Origin: Musa acuminata AAA Group
Lineage: Eukaryota > Streptophyta > Magnoliopsida > Zingiberales > Musaceae
Assembly (NCBI RefSeq): GCF_036884655.1
Contig: NC_088331.1
Coordinates: forward strand, 15,777,501-15,841,500
Length of the DNA stretch: 64,000 nt
Reading direction: 5' to 3'
Shown here: positions 1-11,494 of the stretch, piece after piece
Numbering within the stretch: the first letter of the stretch is position 1
How the letters are laid out: each line of letters begins with the position of its first letter
Program-made: the position numbers and the translations under genes
The notes under the pieces: model-generated
Database searches by the model: none
What the model was told of the DNA's origin: nothing
Seen by the model: the letters and a program-made list of their open reading frames with translations, nothing else

Positions 1-482
1 AATTTGTATGAATTTCTTTCCAAGTTGAAAAATGACATGAATCTTTACCACACTTATTGTTGAATCACTATCCTTTTTATTGATGACAAAGGGGGAGAAA
101 TATGCGATAAATTGATGATAGAATGAATTATTATACATTTGAAATGTTTGCATTAATGATAAGATATCTAGAACTCAATTTGTAATTTTACAAATTAATA
201 TCTTATCATATGATGAATTGCTATAATTGCTATCCTTCACATTTGAAATATAAGACTTGAAAATGGATGTCATGCCTTGATATCATTTTCAGAATTGCTA
301 TATCATGATAGGAATCATGATGGGGGTATTGATAAGTTTAAATGAAATTAACTTATCAATATGTTTCTTAAATTAAAAGGCTTTGAATTCAAGAATGATT
401 TATCTCAAGTATGGTATATAGATAGGAGGAGTTAAGGTTAACTCCGTCATCAATTGATTGTCATCATAAAAAAGGGGGAGAT
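1..482 (+). mobile_element. 3' non-coding internal end of a Sirevirus-like copia element
   Basis: This AT-rich stretch is the last part of an element whose body lies left of the window. It resembles, in the opposite orientation, the non-coding parts of elements A, B and C (13668-16270, 47823-50467, 27188-27952), sharing phrases around GATATCTTATCA and a GACAAAGGGGGAGA tract near 85-99. A polypurine tract (AAAAAAGGGGGAGA, about 468-481) directly abuts the LTR at 483, which makes that LTR the 3' one. No coding frame is present. Confidence 0.75.
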
Positions 483-1688
483 TGTTGAATCTCGGATTTT
501 GATGATGAAATCAATTGTCATTTATTTATCTAATCTATATGTTGAGATAAGTGTGAAGGATTAACTATGATGGCAATAAAACATAGTTATTGAGCAGGTA
601 TTGAGCTGGAGTCAAGACCAAGATCATGTTGGGAGTTTGAGAGTTCGTCGGAAGTCCGGACGTTCGTCGGAAGTTCTGCAGGAATCATCCCAGAAGTCCA
701 AGAGCTTGCTATAAAAGCTCATCAGAACTCGCCAAGGAGATCGTTGGAAAGTCCAAGAACCTGCCGAGAGTCCGTCGGATCATCACTGAGAGTTCGTCGA
801 ATGTTTGCCGGAAGTTCGCCAGAAGCTCGTCGGAAGAGCGATTGATGCACCGGAACATAGAATTGCAGGTGTCATGTAGTAGTTATCATAGTTAGAGTAT
901 AGATTAAGTTAGGATTGGGAGGTAATCACACTAACTTAATTAGGGGCCAACTGGACTCTTAACAGACCCAAATTGGGCCAAATGAAATAGTCCATTCATA
1001 CCTAGAATTCTTGGCCGGTAGTGGCACCGCCAGGGCCGAAGGTGGCACTGCCTAGGATACTCAGTCTTCTAGGAATTCTAGGCGGTAGTATCGCCCTAGT
1101 CAAGTAGTGGTACCGTCGACAGTTATTACTACCAATGGTGGTACCGTCCTTATCAAGCGGTGGTACCGCCAGAGCTCAGTCTTCGAGTGTTGTCAAGTGA
1201 TAGTACCGCCCAGACTAAGCGGTGGTACTGCTCAGTGATAGATGACAGGCAATAGTACCACCCAATTATGGCGGTGGTATCGCCAAGACCTCAGAAATCC
1301 GGGAATGGGCACTTTTAAGCTCTATTTTTGAACTGATTGGGGTCTATATAAACCCCACCCTTTCCTGCATGAAAGGGCATTGAAACCTTGCTTTAATCTT
1401 GAGTCATTTGAGGCCTTAAACTGTTGTAAAAGCTAAAGCTCTCTTCTTTTCTTTCTAAGTGTTTAGATCATTCAAGAGAGGAGTGAAAACTTGTAAGGGT
1501 TGTCTCCTAAGCCCAGTAAAAGGAGAAAAGATGTAAAAGGGTGGTTGGCCTTCGCCTATTGAAGGAAGGGCACTAGTGGATGTCGGTGACCTCGTCGGAG
1601 GAGGAAGCCGATAGTGGATGTAGGTCACGTTGACCGAACCACTCTAAAATCTCAATTTACATATACTTTGAGCATTTTTCCTTTATAG

Positions 1689-3043
1689 TGTTGGGAAATC
1701 TTGGGGGCGACATCAAATGTGTAGCGGAAGAACAAGAAAATAAAATCCCCGATTCTCAAAGAGATGTTCGTCGTCATACGAAGATTGGTGCGCAAAATCC
1801 GCAAAACTTAAAACTGCGTATAGAGTAGATTGTGTTACCTAGGGAGATCGTATATCTATGTTTCCTTGTAGATCTTTAGGAGAGGGTGAAGGAGGTCAAG
1901 AGTCCTCCTCTCTAGTGGTGATCCACATAGTAGGGCTATGACGACACTCCTCAAAACTCTAGGCCTGCTCTGAGGTAGAGAGGGGAAGGAGAATATGAGA
2001 GGCAAGCAAAGGCTCTAGCCTATGAGGCTCTAAATCCCTCCTATTTATAGAGGTCCCCTGTCAAACCCGGATCCTCCCCTAGTGGGTATTGGATCTGCAT
2101 CCAATAAGACAAGGGCTCCGTCGAATATCTCATATCCAAACCTCTACTCATCGCAATGCCTACCATATGTGTGTGACCCTCTAGGCCCAATATCGAGCTG
2201 GCCGTGAGTCATACCTATTAGAACTCCTTCTAACTTAATGAATTATTATCTCTGTAATAATTCACTCGACTCATCGACTATGGACGTACTAGGCCACTAC
2301 GCCGTAGTCCCTAGACGATATAGGGGAATCCAATCCATTGGACCTGTCTGTCCTTAGTTACCGTGTACCTATAGTCTCTCTTCCATCTAATATTCCAGAG
2401 ACCGTATATCGAGCATGGTGTTGTCAGACCTATACGATTTCTACTCGAGTCTCACTCTAATCGGATTCTCCCAGAGAACTTTTTCTCTCTCAACCCGAAT
2501 GACCCTGGCCAGGGATTTGTCTAAGCAAGAATACATGGAATATTCCTCTCTTAACGCCGTGAGTGGATGATCCTTTATCGACACTCAATAGCCCTCGTAA
2601 GGTCGACTACCACTCCCAATGACCAGCTGTACTAGATCTGGGACAGCCAAACCTATAAGTCTGGTATCAAAGAGTGGAGCACTCATACAGGACATTCTTG
2701 GTGTCTCAAGTCTAAGGACCAGATATACCACTAGGACTACGGAATCGGTCTGATAATAAGGCATCATCAACCATCCAGCATTCCGTAAGTGGAGCAATCA
2801 GTGAACTCATTCTCCAATGAGCACCTGTACTATATCCCTAGTGTCCCTACATGAACAACTATGAGGCCAGCTGCATCCATCATATGGATGGGTATACAAC
2901 ACACTAGTCTGTCCGGTTATCACGATATCCCTCTCGAGTAACCTATGACCGGAATTATTTAGGATCTGTATTTAAAGATGAATCGATCTCATTATCGTGA
3001 TTTCATCACGATCTGATTCCCATTGCACAAATCCAAGGACATC

Positions 3044-3121
<78 letters not shown>

Positions 3122-3213
3122 GATATATGTCAAAAAATAAGTAAAAAGATTCTGTATCAAGTCATGCGTGCCATCACTCACGTAATTGGCTTGCTGGGCA
3201 CCTATGACTAGCA
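1689..3213 (-). repeat. Solo LTR of the Angela-like family (element D type)
   Basis: This 1525-bp LTR reads TGTTGGGAAATC to CTATGACTAGCA, the reverse of the D LTRs at 38128 and 55359. It is flanked by a perfect 5-bp target duplication, TATAG, at 1684-1688 and 3214-3218. There is no internal region, so it is a solo LTR left by LTR-LTR recombination. It lies inside the U5 part of another LTR. Confidence 0.93.
3047..3117. repeat. (AT)n microsatellite, about 71 bp
   Basis: An uninterrupted AT dinucleotide run inside the solo LTR. The same place in the sister LTRs (near 26650, 38250 and 55480) has only a short ATATAT stretch followed by unique bases, so this copy expanded after insertion. Confidence 0.95.
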
Positions 3214-3710
3214 TATAGCAAATTGCCTCTCCTCCTTACTGTGTTTTAAATACGTATATATTCGCTTTGACGTAAAACATCTTCCAAATTCGGCTTTCTA
3301 CGAAGACTTTACGAAATCTATGTTCTTGTGATTAGCACTGTTGGAAATCACCTTAGTCTTCTCTTGCACTTTCACTTAAGACTTGAAGCTCAAATTCCTT
3401 TCTAAACGAATTAAGTTAAACTCATTCTCGTTGAATCAGGTTTAATCAGAACAAGGTTTTTGAAATTATGAAAGTTTTCCTTTGCACTAATTCAACCCCC
3501 CCCCCCTATTTGTGTGTTCTTGATCCTAACAATCAGAACCTGTTGCAATTCACTGAGAGATCAAAGGATGATCTGCGGTGGTGGAGATGACAGCAAAATT
3601 CGACAATGATCTTTTAAGCAATTTTGGAAATTACTTTAGGCGGCTGTGGAGGGCTGATGGATGGCTATAGAAGGGCAACAAGATGCCAAAAATGTTGTTT
3701 TGATACTAAG

Positions 3711-4206
3711 TGTTAGAACCTTTACGGATTTTAAGCTTAGGGTTGATCTATTTAGGGGATCGACCTCCTTGGAACTCTATAGGGGTTCCTTCCTCCAAGT
3801 TATTGCTCAAAGGTCGCTAAAAAGCTTGATCTATTTTTTATCAAAAGATAATGAATACATGACTATTTATAGGGCTTCTAAACCCCAATTCTAAATAGAA
3901 CTCCTACTCAAAACTTCTACTTCTAACCAACTCTTAATGCTTCTCCAAGAAGCAACCTTCAAACTAATCATATCCTTAGCCAACCTCTTCACCTCTTTAA
4001 TAAGGGTCAACTAAGTAGGTTTTACACAAATATATTTTTCAATTAGGACTAACAACTCTCAACGAAATTTTGATTTTGACTCCGGCACTTCATTTTGCTT
4101 TATGCTTTGATCGCTATTGTAGCTAATCCTATACATTTTTCTCAACATATAGATTTAATCAAATAATTTACTAATTGATTTTATAATCAAAATATGAGAT
4201 TCAACA
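3711..4206 (-). repeat. Diverged short LTR remnant with degenerate PBS
   Basis: On the plus strand the block starts TGTTAGAACC and ends GAGATTCAACA, the reverse-strand ends of the Sirevirus-like LTRs. The bases just left of it (TTTGATACTAAG) look like a worn copy of the primer-binding site GCTCTGATACCAAT found beside the better LTRs. The last 130 bp match the end of the element B LTR (GACTCCGGCACTT, then TCAACATATAGATT). A TATA-like box in minus orientation (TATTTATAG) lies near 3864-3872. At about 496 bp it is much shorter than its relatives, so it is a short subfamily or internally deleted. Confidence 0.5.
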
Positions 4207-4340
4207 AATTTAAATCTATCTTAAAAAATTCATAAATATTCTTATGAGCTAGTTGCAAGTGGTAATAAAAATTTTATATTATTTACAATTGTGATTCCTA
4301 GAAACATTAGATTGAGCCAATTAGTTCTTTCCCTAGTATT

Positions 4341-5130
4341 TGTTTGAATCGTAAAGCCACTAAAAGGGGGGTGAATTAATGCTTTTAAAAAATTATGATT
4401 TGAAAACTTTCATTTGATGAAACCTGTATCAAAAATGCGTTTAACTTATAATGAGAGTAAAGGTAGTGAGCAACTAAATCAGTTAGTAATAAGAACAAAA
4501 AGCATAAAGGAAAATATAAATTAGATTTATAGTGGTTCCGTCATCCCAACCTACATCAACTCTCGATTCCTCTACTCTCGAGGCCACCAGTTTTTACTGC
4601 CGATCTTCTTTTCAATGAGTGAAGATCAACTACCCTTATTATAACCCTTTTTCCTTTTCATAAGAGAGAACCTTTGTATCTCTTTTATAATAAGAACTCG
4701 CTCCTCTCTTAGGAAGACTTCTAAAGCAAAAGAGGAAGAGACTCAATACTTTAAAAGATTTTATATACTTAAAACTATAAGTTTTTTCATGTTCTTACAA
4801 GTAAGTATGAGAGGAGAATTTATAAGTCCCAAATGGCTTTTTTTACAAAATTAAAAATTTAAATTTTAGGATTTTCGGAATACTAATGGTACCATCACTT
4901 GTCACCCTATGCACTAACGGGACCACCACATACACTCAGTGGTATCATCGACACAATCTAGGATATTGTGTCCTAGCGATACCATCGTCAATCTGGGTGG
5001 TACCACCACCTAATACTAAGCGATATCACCGTTGACCTTAGCCGTAACACCATTGGGTTTTTTAGAAAAATATGAACCCTAAATACTTAAAGCTAATAAA
5101 ACTAAGGAATATTTAGATATTCTAGCAACA
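4341..5130 (-). repeat. Degenerate Sirevirus-like LTR fragment
   Basis: The start (TGTTTGAATCG, then CACTAAAAGGGGGGTGAATTAATGC) is a worn copy of the conserved LTR end TGTTAGGATCGAGAGCACTAAG. Further in are a diverged GTGGTTCCGTCATCCC segment matching the conserved GTGGTTCGGTCA region, and repeated GGTACCACC-like dyads (about 4880-5060). The far end cannot be placed; the block fades near a poly-A run at 5144-5159. It is older than every other LTR here. Confidence 0.45.
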
Positions 5131-6264
5131 AGGGATGTTTACAAAAAAAAAAAAAAAACAGAGAAATTTTTCCAAGAAAATCAGTCATTTCATTTTATTT
5201 GTTTTATTAATAGGATTATCCCGAAGCAGAAGTGGATAATCTGATTGTAATTTTAGACTACGAAGATATAACAAGGATCAGCAATGATAACGTACTTTCA
5301 CTACTCGTCCTTTATTTTAATCTCTTGGTCGAATAAATCAAATAAGGTCCCCATCCTGACACGTAGTATCTATCCAAACTCCGCCCGATTTTGTCCTCTC
5401 ATCGGATTGCCAGATGTGTCCACTGTTCGAATACGTCCGAAACAAACACATGTGGCCATTTATATTTGGTCCCCGCCATTATGTCATTCCTACAATCATG
5501 ATGGTGTGACTGTTCCTGCATATCATTTCTTATTTTCATATAGTCACAAGGATTGGACAGGAGAAGGCCAAAAAGAAAAGCAAAAAGTCAAATGTACCTA
5601 ATTTAACCATGAGGATTTTATGCTGCATACTTAAGGCAGTTCACTCCATTAGCTTCCTCCGTCTTGACATCTTGGTCGATATGAGAAATTTTATGATCCC
5701 TTTTTTAATTTTTATTATAATATTTTCCACTTATAATGACCAAAAGAGGAGCCCAGCAAATTGAATAAGCATATATTTAACATCAATGAAACGTGTACAT
5801 AATAGTAGAGGAGGCAAGTGTAACACTCTGGTTCCATTTGATTTAAAAAATTCTCAAAACCATATTCAAACTTATTTAGTTTAATGTTTTTGAATTTGAA
5901 CCGAACTTAATCAAACCATCATAAAAAAAATTTGAACCGAAGTTCACTATGATTTTTTATTTTACTTTTAAACATTTTATATCTCAAATGTGCCAAATGA
6001 TAAGTAATTGTAACACACATCAGATTAATAATTAATGAATAGCAGAACCAAACTTTCACGGTCTCATAGAAAACTGATTCTTTTTTTTGGTTCAGTTTAT
6101 TTACATATAGGATCTTCCAATCGTTTTCTTCAAGGAAGAATACCATTGTAAGATATTTCCTAATAACCTTGTTTGTCGTGTTGCAATAGTGTTCGTGTTT
6201 TGGTGGAGGTTGTCGAGGGAGAAGACTAATTGCGAAGATGGCCCTTTCATTTCTTCCTCTCTCT
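5131..6264. other. Upstream region of the O-methyltransferase gene, no recognised gene
   Basis: Mostly AT-rich single-copy-looking DNA. Short open frames occur on both strands, but none resembles a known protein or has supporting context. The last few hundred bases presumably hold the promoter of the gene at 6326. Confidence 0.5.
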
Positions 6265-6272
6265 CTATATAC
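6265..6272 (+). promoter_or_regulatory. Candidate TATA box of the O-methyltransferase gene
   Basis: CTATATAC follows a CT-rich run and lies about 55 bp before the ATG at 6326, leaving a short 5' UTR of roughly 25-30 nt. An ATG at 6273 would give only a six-codon frame and lies before the expected transcription start. Position and sequence fit a plant TATA element; no expression evidence is available. Confidence 0.45.
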
Positions 6273-6325
6273 ATGGCAGTTGCCAGAGACTAATACCACA
6301 CCACTAGTTGGAGATTCGGTATACG

Positions 6326-7649
6326 ATGGAGTCGTTCCTTGAAGAGTTTGGAGCGAAGGAGTTATGGCAGGCGAACGACCGTATATTTAAGCACGCGCTG
6401 AGCTATATCAGATCCATGTGTCTCAAATGTGCTATAGAGCTGGGCATAGCAGACATCATCCACAGCCATGGCAAACCCATCACTCTCTCCCAGCTGGAGA
6501 CTGAGCTACGAGTTCCCCCCGCAAGAAGCGCCTGCTTCCTGCGGCTCATGCGCCTGCTGGTCCACTTGGAATACTTTTCTCAGATCTCGGAATCCGAGAA
6601 CGAGAAGACTTTGTTCGGCTTCACTGCAATGTCTGCCCTCATCATGAAGGAGAAGGTGGAGGGTCTTTCCCCGTTGTTTCTCTTTATGATGGACCAAGCA
6701 TTGCTGTCCCCCTGGCAAAGTGTTGGCAGATGGCTTAAGGGGGACGAAGCCCGCACCCCTTTTGGGGTCGCACATGGAAAGGATATATTTGACGTCACCA
6801 AACAAAACCCAGAGTTCAACAGCTTGTTGCAAGCGGGAATGGCCAGCGACGCTCGGCTCGTGGTGCAAGTACTTACAAGGGAGTGCGGCGACGTCTTCCA
6901 GGGTCTGCGGTCGTTGGTGGACGTCGGAGGGGGGACGGGAACGATGGCCATGGCGATCGCCGAGGTCTATCCACAGCTCAAATGCACTGTGTTCGACCTC
7001 CCCCACGTGGTGGCTCCATTGGTAGGGAACAGCAAGGTGGAGGTGGTCGGAGGTGACATGTTCGAGAGCATACCTCCAGCGGACGCGGTGCTGCTCAAGG
7101 TAATCTGTTTTACCACTTACCTTCAACACTAAGAAATAGTGAACTCAGGTATTACTAATAATAAACTCAAGCGAATGAATGGGTCAACGCATACATATGC
7201 CCTGAGCCCACTGAATAGTATTAATTGAATTAAGTGTGACTGTCCTAAACGACAGGAGTCATTTGTTCTGAAGCGATAGATAAATGGAAAGGCTTTTGCA
7301 CTCTTGATGATATCTTTCAACTAAGTTTCCGAGGTTGATGTGGCAGTGGGTGTTACATGACTGGAGCGATGTGGAATGTGTGAGGATTCTGCAGAGATGC
7401 AGGGAGGCAATTCCTTCAAAAGAGGAGGGAGGCAAAGTAGTCATCGTTGAGATGGTTCTCAATGTCGATGACTCTCCTCCTGAACTAGCAGAAACGCAGC
7501 TTCTCTTTGACTTGTACATGATGGCTAACACTTCGGGCAAGCAAAGGAGTGAGGCCGAGTGGGGTAAACTCTTCAAAGGTGCAGGCTTTTCGGACTATAC
7601 CTTAAAACCCTTTCTGGACTTACGTTCCGTCATTGAAGTCTACCATTGA
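6326..7649 (+). CDS. Plant class II (COMT-like) O-methyltransferase, two exons
   Basis: This gene encodes a SAM-dependent O-methyltransferase, probably cytosolic, that methylates a hydroxyl of a small phenolic such as a phenylpropanoid, flavonoid or stilbene. The substrate cannot be read from sequence. Exon 1 is 6326-7099, exon 2 is 7347-7649, joined in phase 0, giving 358 aa, the usual family length. The N-terminal dimerisation domain covers about residues 1-110 (winged-helix type, ALSYIRSMCLKCAIELGIAD). The methyltransferase domain follows: SAM motif LVDVGGGTG at 197-205, FDLPHV at 223-228, GGD at 242-244, the catalytic-base histidine in LHDWSD (His262), and Glu293 in IVEMVLN. The start is the first in-frame ATG; the frame is open three codons further upstream but those include no ATG. 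No stop or frameshift is seen. It is the only intact host gene here and sits between retrotransposons. Confidence 0.9.
7100..7346 (+). other. Intron of the O-methyltransferase gene
   Basis: A 247-bp phase-0 intron with GT at 7100 (AAG|GTAATCTG) and AG at 7345-7346 (TGTGGCAG|TGGG). It falls between LLK and WVLHDW, just before the catalytic histidine motif. Stops in all frames and AT-rich content support non-coding DNA. Confidence 0.88.
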
Positions 7650-9480
7650 TTGGATATCGGCGATTGCGAACTATAAATGTTTATGTTTGCGATAGTCTTA
7701 CTTCAGTACTATCTTCTGTTTCCCTGTTATCTCTTGGTATTATTGTAACTTAAATGTCCTACTATCACTTGTATGATGCTTGTATTTCAACTTGTCTCGT
7801 TTCGTTCAATTCTTCTGCTTAATCTACAAGTTTCAATAGCAGTTGAATTACTGGCACTAAATTCATTTACTTAATTAAAAAAATCAGATATAAATTTAAA
7901 AGATGTAAAAAGATCCAAAAGGATGGATAACTTGCATTGAGAAAATGGGAACAGAATCAGTCTTTTTAATATTTCTGGAGATCATGTACCAAATAAAGCT
8001 TTATATTACATTTTTGGAGATGAGGTTAACCAATGACAATTTAATAGTGTGAACATTAATATGACCCACATGATATTTAAATCTAATATGATATTTAAAT
8101 ATAATTCATAAATTACTTAAATTTTATCGGTCAATTGTAAGGAAATACTTTTTTTAATAGTTATATCCATTTGTATCTATATCTAAAAAGATATAACATT
8201 TTAATAATTCTTCAAGTGATTTTTTTTATTAAAACAAACATGTTGACAAAAACATCCTTTCCTCTTGTATAAATTTTGAATCTACGCTATCTACATCAGC
8301 AAGGGAAAGAAAATAGGACAAAAACATCCTTTCCTTAATAGAGTTCATTAATAGATATAATTATGATTATCAATATAATTTTGATAGAGTTCATTAATAG
8401 ATAATTTTGATGCTAGTGATTCTCTTAATTATTATCTTAAATTTTTTTTTCTCACCTATAAAAGGACAATACCTCCTATGGACAAAACACTAAAATCTAA
8501 AATTATAGAATTATTCTCAATCTCTTTTAGTCCCTATTTCATTACTCATCATGGTCTTGTAAAGGATAAGAAGAGAAAAAAAATGTGAGTCTAGTTCTCC
8601 TTACAAATCGATATCACTATAGCTTTCAGATCCCATAATAATACTTTTGTAGATTAGATTAAAGGCTTTCTAAATGGCAATGAATGACAGGCAATCCTGA
8701 TCTTAATATATCATTATTTAATTTTAATTTTAGCATTAAAGTTTTCAATATAAGAGTAACATAATTATAATTTTTATGCGTACAATTGCTATTAGAGCCA
8801 ATTATTTTAAAATCAAATACTTTAGATTATAAAAATATATCAGATCTATTTTATATTTAGATTTGTTTATAAGCATCCTTTACTTGTGAAAGAGTACTAT
8901 CAATCTAATTGTTTATCATGTTTGCTCTAGTCGTTTGCTTGTATATGATGCAAGTTTCCTCGCGTGGGGGATCTACGAACGATGGAAGGATTGGAGTGTC
9001 ACACAAAAGGTTGTGCAACACTACCATCGACAGGTTGTTACTCGTAGTATGACTATAGATAGCAGCACGAGCGTTGGACATCAATGCTATAGGATAGCCA
9101 CACGGTTGTTGGTCCAAGTCAATAATCGCAGAAGTCCAAGTGATGCAATGATGACCTCTATTGTTTGTTGCATGCAGTGATAGTTGCTTATTTGAAGTAG
9201 CCCAAGTGACTTTACGACGACCTACCATAGTTGCTAACACTATAGATGTAGTAGTACTAGCAATGGTTGATGTTGATTATACATTAATGGATGCATTCCT
9301 AATGGTTATGTGACGATCGTAAGGGCCATCAATCAATTGTAGACACCGGGCCAAATGAGAACAGCTACGCATGGGCATATCTTGATAAAATTAAAATTTT
9401 ATCATTCAAAAATCAAATATTTCTTATATGGGCCCAACTAGTCCCTAATTATGTTGGCTCAAATCTAATCTCAATTATGT
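7650..9480. other. AT-rich DNA downstream of the gene, no recognised gene
   Basis: Holds the 3' UTR of the O-methyltransferase gene at its left edge and then AT-rich sequence. An AATAAA lies near 7990, but the real polyadenylation site is not identifiable. Small frames near 8905-9240 resemble no known protein. I see no LTR ends here. Confidence 0.5.
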
Positions 9481-9499
9481 GCTAACTATCATTTGTATA

Positions 9500-10905
9500 A
9501 CTAGGAGATTCTTCTTTAGAAGATAACATAGACAATTCATCAAAAGTAACATCTCTACTTATTACAAATTTTGGGGATTTGGGATCAGAACACTATAATC
9601 TGTATCCTTTCACCCCAGAAGCATACCCAAGAAAAATGCACTTTTTAGCTTGAGACTCTAATTTTCCTTCATTTACATGCATGTATGCTGGACACCCAAA
9701 AATTTTTAAATCAGAGTAATCAATAGGAGTACCTGACCAAACTTCCTCCAGAGTTTTAAAGTTAAGTGCCGCAAAAGGAGCGCGGTTGACAACGTAATAG
9801 GCCATATTAATCGCCTCTGCCCAAAAGTCCTTTGTCAACCTTGCATTTGAGATTATACACCTTGCTCTCTCCAAGAGTGTTATGCTCATACGTTCGACCA
9901 CACCATTTTGTTGATGCATCATCCTAATAGTGCGATGCCAAATAATTTCTTCATTTTTGTAGAATTCATCAAAGTCACATTCACAAAACTCCATGCTATT
10001 ATCTATTCGAAGCCGCTTAATCTGTTTACCTGTTTACTTCTCAATCAAAACCTTTCATTGTATAAAGGTTAGAAAAATATCATTTTTATACTTCAGAAAA
10101 TAAACTCAAACTTTCTTGGAATAATCGTCAATGAAAGTCAACATATACCTGGCACCACCCTTAGATTGAACACGAGCTGGACACCAAAGGTCTAAATGAA
10201 TATAGTCAAGAGTAGCTTTCGTTTTGTGAACTGTCGGAGAATTGAAGCTGACTCTTTTCTGCTTTCCAAAAATGCAATGTTCACAAAAATCTAGTGGCCT
10301 AGTACTCTGTCCGCAAAGAAGACCCCTTTTGCTTAATATACTCAAACATTTTTCGCTCATATGACCCAAACGCATATGCCATAATTTATTGATGTCAGAA
10401 GCAGACAATGATGATGATGAGATTACAACCGAGCCTGTGATAGTAGTTCCCTGCAAAATATACAAGCTACTAGACCTACAAGCTTTTATAACAACAAGGG
10501 CATTTCTAGAAACTTTCATAACTTCACCTTCAACTGCGTATTTACACCCAAGAGCCTCTAGGGTGCCTAAAGAGATGATATTCTTTTTTAAATCAAGAAC
10601 ATATCTAACATTAGTGAGCGTCCTCACAATACCATTATATATTTTAATTCGGATTGTGACTCTACCAACAACATCACACGCGACATTATTGCCCATCAAA
10701 ACAATTCCACCATTACAAGATTCATATGTGGAAAACAAATCTCTATTGGGACACATGTGATAAGAATAACCCGAATCTAAAATCCATTCATTTTTAGACC
10801 TCGTCCTGTCTTCAGTAGCAAAGAAAATATTTTCAACATTCTTATCAGCTGCTATACTAGCTTCAGCGGATTCAATAGTTTTCTCAATAATTTTTTCCTT
10901 TTGCT
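9500..10905 (-). pseudogene. Element F pol remnant: protease and integrase, no RT
   Basis: Reading down the minus strand there is a protease active site ([11 protein letters not shown], about 10750-10790), then the pre-integrase zinc domain ([12 protein letters not shown] followed by [10 protein letters not shown], about 10270-10400), the integrase start ([11 protein letters not shown] and FIDDYSKKV, to about 10106), a damaged stretch at 10000-10105, and the integrase C-terminal part (QQNGVVERM, GCPAYMHV, CIFLGYASGVKGYRL, 9593-9994). Frameshifts separate the blocks. RT and RNase H are missing. Confidence 0.85.
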
Positions 10906-11494
10906 TTAATTTATTTTTTTAATTTAAAGCAATCAGCCTTAATGTGTCCCATTTTATGACAATATCTGCACTCTAAATTTCTATGTCTGGATTTAGATCT
11001 AGATTTAAATCTACTACTATCAAATTCCCTTTTATTTGTTCTACCATTGGCAACCAGACCCTCAACCTGATTCCCTCTACTTTCCCTAGTGATATCCCTA
11101 TCTATATGCTTCTTAGATTTTAGTGCAGATTTAATTTTCTGATACGAAATTGTTTCTTTTCTATAAATCATAGTATCATAGAAATATCTAAAGGATTGGG
11201 GAAGAGAACACAAAAGTAATAGGGTTTTATCCTCGTCATCAATTTTCACATCTATATTCTCCAAATGAATAACTAAGGAATCAAATTTATCAAGATATGA
11301 GAGTATAGATGTACCTTTAGTCATCCGAAGCATATACAAACTCTGCTTCAAGTAGAGACGATTCTCCATTGTCCTCTTCATATATAAGGCTTTAAACTTG
11401 TTCCACATGCTCTTAGTCATAGTCTCCATAGCTACCTCTCATAAAATCTTATTAGAGAGATTTAAAATAATGCTTGATCGGGCCTTCTTATCCA

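Larger units (their letters stand above)
483..3531 (+). repeat. 3' LTR of Sirevirus-like element, split by a solo LTR
   Basis: The LTR starts TGTTGAATCTCGG right after a polypurine tract and ends GATCCTAACA at 3531. The two parts (483-1688 and 3219-3531) total about 1.5 kb once the inserted solo LTR and its 5-bp duplication are removed. The U3 part (about 600-1300) has many TCGTCGGAAGT-like words and GGTGGTACCGCC-like dyads. A TATA-like CTATATAAA lies near 1345-1354. The U5 end has a C-run before the conserved end. No primer-binding site follows, so this is not a 5' LTR. Confidence 0.85.

Noticed and set aside
2972..3214. Frame with a long Ile-Tyr repeat
   Set aside because: Translation of the (AT)n microsatellite in a solo LTR.
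5919..6299. 126-aa minus-strand frame upstream of the O-methyltransferase
   Set aside because: No recognisable domain, low-complexity AT-rich sequence, and it overlaps the likely promoter.
6506..7129. Antisense frames over the O-methyltransferase exon 1
   Set aside because: Shadows of a GC-rich coding exon; the sense frame has all family motifs.
8905..9240. Overlapping frames on both strands downstream of the gene
   Set aside because: No family resemblance and no supporting splice or promoter context.
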